Part shown: positions 21,465-27,523 of the stretch, in pieces
How the letters are laid out: every line of letters begins with the position of its first letter
Position numbering within the stretch: position 1 is the stretch's first letter
Virus record (IMG/VR): IMGVR_UViG_3300038457_000187
Span: 1 to 32,924 of that record
Reading direction: 5' to 3' (one strand)
Source: a virus
Length of the DNA: 32,924 bases
Position numbers and translations under genes: made by a program
Notes under the pieces: model-generated
Seen by the model: only the letters and a program-made list of their open reading frames with translations
What the model was told of the DNA's origin: nothing
Databases searched by the model: none

Positions 21465-22049
21465 ATGACCGATTGTCCCTCATGGCCCGAAGTAGTGGCG
21501 CGCATCGTCGCCGACGACCCTTCCGGCATGGAAGAGTTGTACCGCCGCTGTTTCGCGCGCGGTGTGCACGTCTACCTTGGACGCCGGCTGGGTTGGCAGG
21601 CCGCCCTGGACTTTACGCATGACGCCTTCGTGGCGACCGTTGGCGCCATCCACCGCGGGGAGTTGCGCAATCCAGAGTGCCTGATGGGATACGTCCAGTC
21701 CATCGTCCGGCGCATGGTGGCCGGTGAGATCGAGGAGCGCGTGCGCCAGCGCGAGGTCCGGCAGATCAGGGAGCCCGCCGACCGGCGCGACCCGGAGCGG
21801 GTGTTACTCGCGGCCGAGAAAGACCAGGCTATCGATCGCAAGCTGGGCAAACTCAAGGGCGCGGACCTGGCCATCATCACCCGGTTCTACCAACTGGGCG
21901 ATACCGCAAAGGAAATCTGGCAAGACCTGGGCCTGACCGAAACCCAGTTCCGGCTGCGCAAGTCGCGCGCGCTCGATCGGCTCCGGCCGCGCGGGCACGT
22001 GCGACGCGTGTACCGGCCGCGCCGGCTGGAAACGGAGCGCACGGTTTGA
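21465..22049 (+). CDS. ECF-family RNA polymerase sigma factor (194 aa)
   Basis: I chose the ATG at 21465; an in-frame TTG at 21411 would add 18 residues encoded by the repeat upstream. Region 2 is visible as YLGRRLGWQAALDFTHDAFV and LMGYVQSIVRRMVAGEIEER. Region 4 is ITRFYQLGDTAKEIWQDLGL followed by TETQFRLRKSRALDRLRPRG. The linker is short, as in ECF factors. It would redirect host RNA polymerase to phage or host genes. No anti-sigma gene is adjacent. A TnpB element sits directly after its stop. Confidence 0.88.
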   Translation: MTDCPSWPEVVARIVADDPSGMEELYRRCFARGVHVYLGRRLGWQAALDFTHDAFVATVGAIHRGELRNPECLMGYVQSIVRRMVAGEIEERVRQREVRQIREPADRRDPERVLLAAEKDQAIDRKLGKLKGADLAIITRFYQLGDTAKEIWQDLGLTETQFRLRKSRALDRLRPRGHVRRVYRPRRLETERTV

Positions 22050-22050
22050 T

Positions 22051-23263
22051 GGGCAATAACATACCTAACCGACCGGTACGTTCCGGAGTACGCCCAGCCC
22101 TAGTAAATACAGGTGCTCCAGCGCACAATAGAACTAGGTGCATCGCACGTTTACAATGCGGCTGAAGCCCAACGCGGAACAGCGGATGGCGCTTACCGGC
22201 ATCCTGGTGGACTCGGCGGAAACGTACAACGCCGCCCTCCAGGAGCGCCGCGACGCATGGAAGCTGTGCCACAAGAGCATCACCTACGAGGACCAGTGCG
22301 GCGAGCTGACCCAGCTTCGGCAAGACCCGCGCTACGCCACCATCGCCGTCGATATCCAGCGGGAGCCGCTGCGCCGCGTGGACCGCGCCTTCAAGGCGTT
22401 CTTCCGCCGCTGTAAAGCTGGAGAGAAGCCGGGGTTTCCAAGGTTCCGCGCGCGCGCACGATACGATTCCTTCGCGTGGCACGAACCCAGCCTCAAGGAC
22501 GCTGCGGTTCTGGTTCCTAAGCTCGGCTGTATCCGCTTCAAGTCTCATCGGCCCGTCGAAGGCCAGCCGAAGCAGGCGACCATCAAGCGGTGCGGCGGCA
22601 AATGGGAATTGCGCGTGGTGTGCGACCTTGGCGAAGCGCCGCCAAAGGTCGCCGTCTCCAATGCGGTTGGCATCGACCTGGGTCTGACGAATTTCGCAAC
22701 CTTGAGCGACGGCGCGGTGATCGACAACCCGCATTTCACGCGGAAGCACGAAGTGCGCATCGCGGCGGCCAACCGCAAGCTGGCACTGAAACAGAAGCGG
22801 TCCAAGAATCGCATCCGCGCCCGCGAAGTATTGCGCCGCGCTCACCAGCGGGCCGGGGACGCTCGGCGGAACTTTTGCCACCATGCCTCGAAGTGGCTGG
22901 TCGAGCACTACGATCTCATTGCGTTTGAAAAGCTCAATATCCGGGGGATGGTTCGGAGCAACCTGGCGAAGTCCATCCTCGACGCGGCATGGGCCGAACT
23001 GATCTGGCAGATATCGTACAAGGCTGAAAGCGCCGGACGATGGGCCATTCCAGTGAACCCCAGAGGCACGTCGATTCGATGCTCTCAATGCGGGGCGGAC
23101 GTTCGTAAGACGCTCGCCGACCGGCAGCACCTTTGCGGCTGCGGAGCATCGCTCGACAGAGACTACAACGCCGCGCTCAACGTCCTTGCGCTTGGCAGAA
23201 GCGCTGCGGGGCTTTGCCCTTCAGGAAACGTACCGGTCGGTTAGGTATGTTATTGCCCTTGAC
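22051..23263 (+). mobile_element. IS200/IS605-group element carrying only TnpB
   Basis: The element starts right after TTGAT (22046-22050). The right flank reads TTGAC at 23259-23263. As I recall, TTGAT and TTGAC are the left target/TAM and right cleavage sites of ISDra2. No tnpA is present, so it is a TnpB-only (IS1341-type) element of about 1.2 kb. Both ends carry the same 32-bp sequence in inverted orientation (22051-22082 and 23227-23258, perfect match). Long terminal inverted repeats are not typical of this group. The element follows the sigma gene's stop, so it breaks no coding sequence that I can see. Confidence 0.8.
22138..23244 (+). CDS. tnpB: TnpB RNA-guided endonuclease (368 aa)
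   Basis: GTG start at 22138; MHRTFTMRLKPNAEQRMALT is the usual TnpB start. RuvC-I AVGIDLGLTNFA holds Asp180, RuvC-II LIAFEKLNIRG holds Glu264, and RuvC-III LDRDYNAALNVL holds Asp342. The zinc finger is CSQCGAD near 315 and CGCG near 333. All catalytic residues are intact, so it could cut DNA guided by an omega RNA made from the right end. The last codons (VPVG and stop) lie inside the terminal repeat. The expected guide would be the bases just after the right end. Confidence 0.92.
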   Translation: MHRTFTMRLKPNAEQRMALTGILVDSAETYNAALQERRDAWKLCHKSITYEDQCGELTQLRQDPRYATIAVDIQREPLRRVDRAFKAFFRRCKAGEKPGFPRFRARARYDSFAWHEPSLKDAAVLVPKLGCIRFKSHRPVEGQPKQATIKRCGGKWELRVVCDLGEAPPKVAVSNAVGIDLGLTNFATLSDGAVIDNPHFTRKHEVRIAAANRKLALKQKRSKNRIRAREVLRRAHQRAGDARRNFCHHASKWLVEHYDLIAFEKLNIRGMVRSNLAKSILDAAWAELIWQISYKAESAGRWAIPVNPRGTSIRCSQCGADVRKTLADRQHLCGCGASLDRDYNAALNVLALGRSAAGLCPSGNVPVG

Positions 23264-23287
23264 ATCGCGGGTGCCGAGCGTTACGAT
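23259..23287 (+). promoter_or_regulatory. Sigma70-type promoter at the TnpB right end
   Basis: TTGACA (23259-23264), a 17-base spacer and TACGAT (23282-23287). The TTGAC is also the proposed right-end cleavage site, so the -35 box would be made jointly by the element and the flank. It points rightward to the palindrome copy at 23375. Confidence 0.45.
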
Positions 23288-23297
23288 CTTCTCGTCT

Positions 23298-23426
23298 ATG
23301 AAGCCCACGCCCAGCGCCTCGAAATCCCCCTTCGAGCGCGGGTTTATCGGGGTAGGCGAAGAAAAAGCGAATCCCCCCTGTACAGGGGCGATTCGCCGTT
23401 TGTTCGCCCCCCAAAATAGACGCTAA
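23298..23426 (+). CDS. Possible 42-residue peptide spanning palindrome copy 3
   Basis: ATG at 23298 to TAA at 23426. The product starts MKPTPSASKSPFERGFIGVG and continues EEKANPPCTGAIRR. The middle is encoded by the palindrome element, and the same element in other frames gives similar peptide fragments at 18000, so the coding signal may only reflect the repeat. No clear ribosome-binding site. Confidence 0.2.
   Translation: MKPTPSASKSPFERGFIGVGEEKANPPCTGAIRRLFAPQNRR
23357..23397. repeat. Copy 3 of dispersed palindrome, extended hairpin
   Basis: CCCCTGTACAGGGG at 23375-23388, again after GGCGAAGAAAAAGCGAATCC. Here GCGAATC on the left and GATTCGC on the right extend the symmetry, making the longest potential hairpin of the three copies. 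A terminator or protein-binding site is possible. Confidence 0.65.
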
Positions 23427-23553
23427 TCCATTCAACCCAATACACTTAGGTCGATACATGAGGTGACTTTCGCCTAATCTTCGCCTGCCAATTGCACATA
23501 TCCACAAGCTATTCCACTCACGCAAAACGACTTACGCAAGGTTCTGCTGCTTT
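23427..23553. other. Gap after the palindrome
   Basis: About 125 bases, relatively AT-rich (CAATTGCACATATCC and similar). No gene, promoter or repeat that I can support. Confidence 0.5.
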
Positions 23554-23591
23554 AGCTGAAAGCTGAGTGCTGAAAGCTGAAAGCTGCTTTT
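23554..23591. repeat. Heptamer array (GCTGAAA/GCTGAGT type)
   Basis: AGCTGAAAGCTGAGT followed by GCTGAAAGCTGAAAGC: five heptamers ending at the stop of the leftward gene at 23590. Same family as the arrays at 12796, 24943, 25345, 26620, 30545, 32643 and 32760. Confidence 0.75.
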
Positions 23592-23916
23592 AGGCCGCCA
23601 GCAGCCGTTGCCCCCGGCAATAGTGCGCGTCGCACGGGCAGCCGTCCGGGTGCAGCTCGCGCGGCGCCGGCGTCTTCGGCGTGGCGACCGCGGCGGTGTG
23701 CGTCTGCGCCCAGCGCCGTACTTCCGACCGCGTGGCCAGGCCCAGCTTCTCCTTGATGTGGCCGAAGTTCGTCATTTCCGTGGCCAGCGCCACGCCCATT
23801 CGCGCGGCAATCTCTTTGTGCGCGAAACCCTTGTCGAGCCAGCGCAAGAGTTCGCATTGCCGGGCGGACAGCTTCACCTCGTTTTGGCTACGCTGCGGTA
23901 CCAGTTTCAGTGTCAT
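23590..23916 (-). CDS. LuxR/GerE-type HTH regulator with Cys tail (108 aa)
   Basis: ATG at 23916 follows AAGGGAGCCCG. LSARQCELLRWLDKGFAHKE, IAARMGVALATEMTNFGHI, KEKLGLATRSEVRRWAQ is the four-helix LuxR-type DNA-binding domain (residues about 16-72). There is no N-terminal sensor domain. The tail has HPDGCPCDAHYC, a His plus three Cys that could bind a metal. The divergent neighbour has the same tail (HPEGCTCGEPFC). It is likely a transcription regulator of the region; ligand unknown. Confidence 0.8.
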   Translation of the reverse strand: MTLKLVPQRSQNEVKLSARQCELLRWLDKGFAHKEIAARMGVALATEMTNFGHIKEKLGLATRSEVRRWAQTHTAAVATPKTPAPRELHPDGCPCDAHYCRGQRLLAA

Positions 23917-24045
23917 CGGGCTCCCTTAATCGAAAAAACAGGTGCAATACTCTTTATTTACAACGCTTGCACAGCGAGACACAAGCCCCCAAATGCAGTA
24001 TCCTCAAAGTGGGGATATGGAATCGATGCCCAAAAGGGGATTGTT
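23917..24045. promoter_or_regulatory. Shared divergent region of the LuxR-type pair
   Basis: The region separates the leftward gene starting at 23916 from the rightward gene. It has an AT-rich stretch (CTCTTTATTTACAACG) but no promoter that I can assign with confidence. It would hold control sites for both regulators. Confidence 0.35.
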
Positions 24046-24441
24046 ATCAAACATATCCGGCAGAGGCTGATCGACCCGGAAACCGGGAAGCTCACGGCCG
24101 CGCCCCAGGACGCCGCGATACTCTCGCGCCGCGAACGACTGATCGTGTTTCTCCTCGCCTGCGGCGAGACCATCAAAGAGATTGCCTACTCGCTAAGCGT
24201 CTCAACGTCTACAATCACCGGGCACGCCAAACACCTCCGGCAGGGGCTGCGCATCCACACCCAGGCGCTTCTGACGCGCTGGGCTATGTCTCACAGCCGC
24301 GCCAAGGCCGGCGCCGCCGTCGGCATTAAGCAACACCCCGAAGGCTGCACGTGCGGCGAGCCATTCTGCACTTACGCGCGCGGCGCTGGCGAGGACATCG
24401 CGAGCATTCCCCCAGACGCTGACCCCGACCCCAAAACGTAG
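24046..24441 (+). CDS. LuxR/GerE-type HTH regulator with Cys tail, start uncertain (131 aa)
   Basis: The coding frame has no ATG, GTG or TTG near a plausible start. AAAAGGGGATTGTT precedes an ATC at 24046 with ideal spacing, so I place the start there; ATT at 24040 or a frameshift from the ATG at 24017 are alternatives. ILSRRERLIVFLLACGETIK, EIAYSLSVSTSTITGHAKHL and LRIHTQALLTRWAM form a LuxR-type HTH. The tail HPEGCTCGEPFCTYARGAGE mirrors its divergent partner. Ends at TAG 24441 within a hairpin. Confidence 0.75.
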   Translation: MKHIRQRLIDPETGKLTAAPQDAAILSRRERLIVFLLACGETIKEIAYSLSVSTSTITGHAKHLRQGLRIHTQALLTRWAMSHSRAKAGAAVGIKQHPEGCTCGEPFCTYARGAGEDIASIPPDADPDPKT

Positions 24442-24508
24442 TTGAAAACTACGCATTGTAATTGCGTACATACAAAATCGGGGCTCTGCCCTTACCATAT
24501 AATCTGAA
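24437..24508 (+). promoter_or_regulatory. Hairpins and -10 box before the rightward operon
   Basis: CGTAGTT-GAA-AACTACG (24437-24453) overlaps the stop of the regulator gene. TACGCA (24450-24455) and TGCGTA (24463-24468) form a second inverted repeat. TATAAT at 24498-24503 lies only five bases before the ATG at 24509, so the first gene could be leaderless. A -35 is not convincing. The two overlapping hairpins may be an operator or attenuator. Confidence 0.45.
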
Positions 24509-24991
24509 ATGGCAAGGGAACCAAAGTCTGACATTTCGGACCTCTCCTCTCTCCCTACCGAAACACTAGTTGACCGATACGGCGAAGCCGATCGGCAGTT
24601 CAAGTTATTCATTCCCCAAATCAACCCGCACGCAGCGACTCGCGCGGCTATTCTCAAGGAGCTGGCCGGACGGTACCCCGACCTGGCGGCCGAAAGCCAG
24701 CAGCTCTGCCGCGGCAAAGCCTACCAGCTCGAGATCACGCCGCGCGAGATTCAACGTCCTATCACAATCGAGGTGAAACAGCTCGCATGGAAGCGGCTGA
24801 AGCACCTGAAGGCGGATCCTTTCGCGGCCTTCTCGATCACGCTGGCGGAGCTGCGGTCGCAACTGGGCAAGAAATTCGTCAAGGATAACGTGGCCGAGGT
24901 GCGCACCGGACCCCGGAACTACAACGTGACGGCGTTGCAGGAAGCTGTCAGCACTCAGCCATCAGCCGCCGGCAAAAGCAGGGCGGCATGA
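24509..24991 (+). CDS. Hypothetical protein, first gene of the rightward operon (160 aa)
   Basis: ATG at 24509, with no ribosome-binding site but a -10 box directly upstream. The product starts AREPKSDISDLSSLPTETLV and has a middle YQLEITPREIQRPITIEVKQ, then WKRLKHLKADPFAAFSITLA, a beta-alpha pattern. The last residues (AVSTQPSAAGKSRAA) are encoded by a heptamer array (24943-24970), suggesting that the original stop was replaced. No family is recognised. Ends in an ATGA overlap. Confidence 0.7.
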   Translation: MAREPKSDISDLSSLPTETLVDRYGEADRQFKLFIPQINPHAATRAAILKELAGRYPDLAAESQQLCRGKAYQLEITPREIQRPITIEVKQLAWKRLKHLKADPFAAFSITLAELRSQLGKKFVKDNVAEVRTGPRNYNVTALQEAVSTQPSAAGKSRAA

Positions 24992-25071
24992 GCACCTTGC
25001 TAATCCTGGGCCTAGCGTGTTTGGCTTTGGGGCTCGGCTGCGACTTTCTGGACCGCATCACATGGAAATAA
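24988..25071 (+). CDS. 27-residue membrane peptide
   Basis: ATG at 24988 overlaps the upstream stop (ATGA). Its TAA at 25069-25071 lies after the ATG of the KTSC gene (25062), so all three genes are coupled. The peptide (MSTLLILGLACLALGLGC) is a single membrane helix ending in CDFLDRITWK. LGLGC is not a canonical lipobox. Its size and overlaps make it a plausible phage peptide. Confidence 0.5.
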   Translation: MSTLLILGLACLALGLGCDFLDRITWK

Positions 25072-25274
25072 CCCCAGTCACTTCCGAATGCCTCTCGGCG
25101 GTGGGATACGATCCCGCCAGCCAGACGCTGCGGCTGCAGTTCAACTCGGGCGCCACGCACGATTACGACGGGGTAGCACCCGAGCAATACGAAGCACTCA
25201 TGGCGTCGGACTCGCTGGGCAAGCACTTCCAGCGGCACATCCGCGCACAGTTTTCGCAACGCAAAGTCGCGTAA
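25062..25274 (+). CDS. KTSC-domain protein (70 aa)
   Basis: ATG at 25062. MEITPVTSECLSAVGYDPAS, QTLRLQFNSGATHDYDGVAP and EQYEALMASDSLGKHFQRHI form the short KTSC domain (Pfam KTSC, named from the C-terminal region of a lysyl-tRNA synthetase). The family is small, beta-rich and common in phages, with an unproved nucleic-acid or RNA-related role. All of the usual landmarks (VGYD, DYxxV, Y-L, S-GKHF) are present. Confidence 0.88.
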   Translation: MEITPVTSECLSAVGYDPASQTLRLQFNSGATHDYDGVAPEQYEALMASDSLGKHFQRHIRAQFSQRKVA

Positions 25275-25344
25275 GCGAAGGACTTTACCGCCGAATTTGG
25301 CACCGGGGTTTTCACCCTGTTGGGCCGGAGGCTGTCCGAAAAGA

Positions 25345-25380
25345 AGCTTTCAGCTTTCAGTTCTCGGCTTTCAGCTAAAA
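25345..25380. repeat. Heptamer array
   Basis: AGCTTTCAGCTTTCAG, TTCTCGGC and TTTCAGC units, immediately before the ATG of the next gene (25386). Part of the dispersed heptamer family. Confidence 0.7.
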
Positions 25381-25385
25381 GCGCG

Positions 25386-25547
25386 ATGCAATTACGATTG
25401 AACACACGCGAGGTCAGCCAGCTTGACGGCCTGCCAGTCAGCTTGACACAGCGCCTCCTCGGCGATCCGATATACCTCGTTCGCGTCTTGGTTCGCGGAT
25501 ATCAGGCCAGCATGCTCTTCCCGGCAGACGAGGTGGTCGAAGCCTAA
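25386..25547 (+). CDS. Small protein (53 aa)
   Basis: ATG at 25386 directly after a heptamer array; TAA at 25547 shares an A with the next ATG. The product (QLRLNTREVSQLDGLPVSLT, then YLVRVLVRGYQASMLFPADE) is beta-rich. No family is recognised. Coupling to the next gene supports translation. Confidence 0.6.
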   Translation: MQLRLNTREVSQLDGLPVSLTQRLLGDPIYLVRVLVRGYQASMLFPADEVVEA

Positions 25548-25873
25548 TGGGCCAGTTTCACATCGGGCAGAAGATCTGGGGATCCAAAACGCGGCTCCGC
25601 CAGCCTCCCGTCAAAGGGTCGCATCCCTGCCCCGGCCTGGAACTCGGGGACCTGAAGGTGGAATGCGGGCGCGCGATCAGCGGCAACAAGTTCCTGTGCT
25701 CGGTCTGCGCCGACGCATTGCGCGCCTGGGCGATAGAGCACAAGCCCGCGCCAGAACCCAACAAGTTCCTGTGCTCGGTCTGCGCCGACGCATTGCGCGC
25801 CTGGGCGATAGAGCACAAGCCCGCGCCAGAACCCAGCAACCAGAACCCAGCACCCCTCGAGGTCGCAGTCTGA
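25547..25873 (+). CDS. Zinc-ribbon protein with a tandemly duplicated module (108 aa)
   Basis: ATG at 25547 in a TAATG overlap. The N-terminus has SHPCPGLELGDLKVECGRAI, then NKFLCSVCADALRAWAIEHK, a Cys-rich ribbon usually seen once in small phage proteins. Here the second half, a 25-residue unit, is present twice without a difference, so it carries an extra CSVC pair. The DNA copies are identical, so the duplication is recent. TGATG links it to the NusG-like gene. Confidence 0.75.
   Translation: MGQFHIGQKIWGSKTRLRQPPVKGSHPCPGLELGDLKVECGRAISGNKFLCSVCADALRAWAIEHKPAPEPNKFLCSVCADALRAWAIEHKPAPEPSNQNPAPLEVAV
25684..25835. repeat. Exact 75-bp tandem duplication
   Basis: Units at 25685-25759 and 25760-25834 are identical; identity extends one base on either side. 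In frame, it adds 25 residues (from NKFLCSVCADAL to PAPEP). A smaller repeat (CAGAACCCAGCAAC / CAGAACCCAGCACC) follows directly. Confidence 0.9.
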
Positions 25874-26373
25874 TGCCCTGGTACGTCCTCCAAGTCCACA
25901 CCAGCCACGAAGACCTGGTTGCCGATCGCCTCGAGGCGCAAGGTGCCAAGAGTTATTGGCCATCGCGTTCGGTGGAAGTGAGGCACGGGCGCAAAAAAGA
26001 GATTGTCCGCCGCGCGCTGTTCCCCGGCTATGTCTTCGCGCGCTTCAAGAGCACCCCGCTCATAATTGCAAACCCGCACGTCATCCGCATCCTGCAGACC
26101 GACGGCGAGCCGGCCATCATCCCCGACCTGACCATCGAGAGCGTAAGGATCATGGAGCGGTCCCCCAGCGTGGAATCCGCGACCGGCATTACCGCCGAGC
26201 AGCTTGCCAGCGGCACCAACGTGCACATCCGCTATGGCCCCATGGCGGGCGTCTACGGCGTAGTGGTCAGAGTCGGCAAGCATAACCGGATTGTGGTTAA
26301 CGTGGCAGGCATCGGCAAGTCGGTTTCGGCCGAGGTGGATGTGGACTGGCTGGAATTGAAGAAAGCAGCATGA
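25873..26373 (+). CDS. NusG/UpxY-like transcription antiterminator (166 aa)
   Basis: ATG at 25873 overlaps the upstream stop. MPWYVLQVHTSHEDLVADRL is the NusG N-terminal (NGN) start; RRALFPGYVFARFKSTPLII and ANPHVIRILQTDGEPAIIP complete it. The C-terminus (GTNVHIRYGPMAGVYGVVVR, then VVNVAGIGKSVSAEVDVDWL) is a KOW-type domain. It would bind RNA polymerase and reduce termination, most simply in this long rightward operon. Length fits UpxY-type specialised NusG paralogues. Confidence 0.88.
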   Translation: MPWYVLQVHTSHEDLVADRLEAQGAKSYWPSRSVEVRHGRKKEIVRRALFPGYVFARFKSTPLIIANPHVIRILQTDGEPAIIPDLTIESVRIMERSPSVESATGITAEQLASGTNVHIRYGPMAGVYGVVVRVGKHNRIVVNVAGIGKSVSAEVDVDWLELKKAA

Positions 26374-26615
26374 GCCCAGAAGCCATCGAACTTGCGACCG
26401 CGCTACGGAGCGCCCCCGCACCTCGCGCCAGGCCAAAAGCGGATACGGTCCCGCTCCACCGGATATCAACGGAAAAGCTCGTGGATCTTCGCAAGCTCTA
26501 TCCCGTGGTGGACGTGGTGCTGGATGACGACCGCCTGGCGTATATTGCCACGGCTTGTGACTGTTTCAGCGACAGAAAACTGGTGCGGATCTTCGTGTTG
26601 GACGAAACCGCATGA
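26370..26615 (+). CDS. Hypothetical protein (81 aa)
   Basis: ATG at 26370 in ATGA overlap; its own stop overlaps the next ATG. The product has RISTEKLVDLRKLYPVVDVV, then LDDDRLAYIATACDCFSDRK and LVRIFVLDE. A beta-alpha-beta layout with no recognised family. Coupling on both sides is strong support. Confidence 0.65.
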   Translation: MSPEAIELATALRSAPAPRARPKADTVPLHRISTEKLVDLRKLYPVVDVVLDDDRLAYIATACDCFSDRKLVRIFVLDETA

Positions 26616-26830
26616 AGCAAGCACTCAGCACTCAGCGATCAGCTTTCAGCCGCGCGGTCATCGAGAGCGAACTCCTGACGCTGGAAAAACTGGCGCGCGC
26701 GTTCCTGGCCGATGCGCGGCGTTTCCGCGAGAAGGCCGTGCGGATTCCGGGGCGTCGCCCGAAGGCTCTTGCACCGATCTGGACGTGGAGAAAAAAGCAC
26801 TGCCGGATCTTCGAACACGAAAAAGAGTAA
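26612..26830 (+). CDS. Basic helical protein (72 aa)
   Basis: ATG at 26612 in ATGA overlap. The first residues (KQALSTQRSAFS) are encoded by a heptamer array (26620-26651), so the original start seems to have been rewritten. The rest (ESELLTLEKLARAFLADARR, then IWTWRKKHCRIFEHEKE) is helical and basic. No family is recognised. Confidence 0.6.
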   Translation: MKQALSTQRSAFSRAVIESELLTLEKLARAFLADARRFREKAVRIPGRRPKALAPIWTWRKKHCRIFEHEKE

Positions 26831-26850
26831 CCCCGCCACTCGGCCCCACC

Positions 26851-27519
26851 GTGAACGAAACGCTCGTGACAAAACAGCTATCCCGCGGCGAGCGTGGTCC
26901 GCGCAAGGCGCAGAAGGAAGCCACCTATCTCACAGAAGAAGAGATCGAGCGCTTCTTCCGCGTGATCCGCTCGATTCGGGACCGCGCCATTTTTCGCTTG
27001 ATGTATCACCGCGGCCTCAGAGCCTCGGAACCTGGCCGGCTGATGTATCAGGATTACCGGCCCGGACCGGGCAGGCCCCGCCTGCTGGTGAGACGCTGCA
27101 AGGGATCGATTACGGCGGAGCACGTGCTCCTCGACATCGAAACGAAGGCGCTGAAAGCCTGGACCAGGGTCTACCCATGGCCCGCTGTGCAGAATCTGGA
27201 ACGCAACGGCCCACTATTTCCGTCGCGCGACTGTCCGCATAAATTCGTGGCCGGCTTGCGCGGCAAACGCGGCATCAGCTCCGACATGATCGAGGTGCTG
27301 TTCCGCCGCTACTGCATCCTGGCAGGCATCCCGCTCGACAAGGCGCATCCGCACAGCCTGAAGCATTCCTGCGGCACGCACGTAACAAAGTGGCTGAACG
27401 GTAACATCGTTGAGGTACAAGACCACATGGGACATGCCGACATCCGCAACACTATGCGTTACGTCCGCTCGACCGAGCGCGAGACGCGCGCCGATCGGCT
27501 GGCAGGGTGGGGTGGATAG
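26851..27519 (+). CDS. int: Tyrosine recombinase / phage integrase, catalytic domain only (222 aa)
   Basis: GTG at 26851 (others at 26785 and 26866); no clear ribosome-binding site. YLTEEEIERFFRVI starts the catalytic domain almost at once, so the usual N-terminal core-binding domain is absent. Catalytic residues, numbered from this start: Arg57 in RGLRAS, Lys84 in RCKG, His168 in HPHSLKH, His195 in DHMGHADI, Tyr204 in TMRYV. The HxxR arginine is a lysine (HSLK). The fold is clear; the activity of such a short form is less certain. Confidence 0.85.
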   Translation: MNETLVTKQLSRGERGPRKAQKEATYLTEEEIERFFRVIRSIRDRAIFRLMYHRGLRASEPGRLMYQDYRPGPGRPRLLVRRCKGSITAEHVLLDIETKALKAWTRVYPWPAVQNLERNGPLFPSRDCPHKFVAGLRGKRGISSDMIEVLFRRYCILAGIPLDKAHPHSLKHSCGTHVTKWLNGNIVEVQDHMGHADIRNTMRYVRSTERETRADRLAGWGG

Positions 27520-27523
27520 CTAA

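Noticed and set aside
26392-26850. N-terminal extension of the integrase frame
   Set aside because: The open frame upstream of 26851 is the shadow of two coupled genes and contains Trp/Arg-rich non-family sequence with no core-binding-domain signature.
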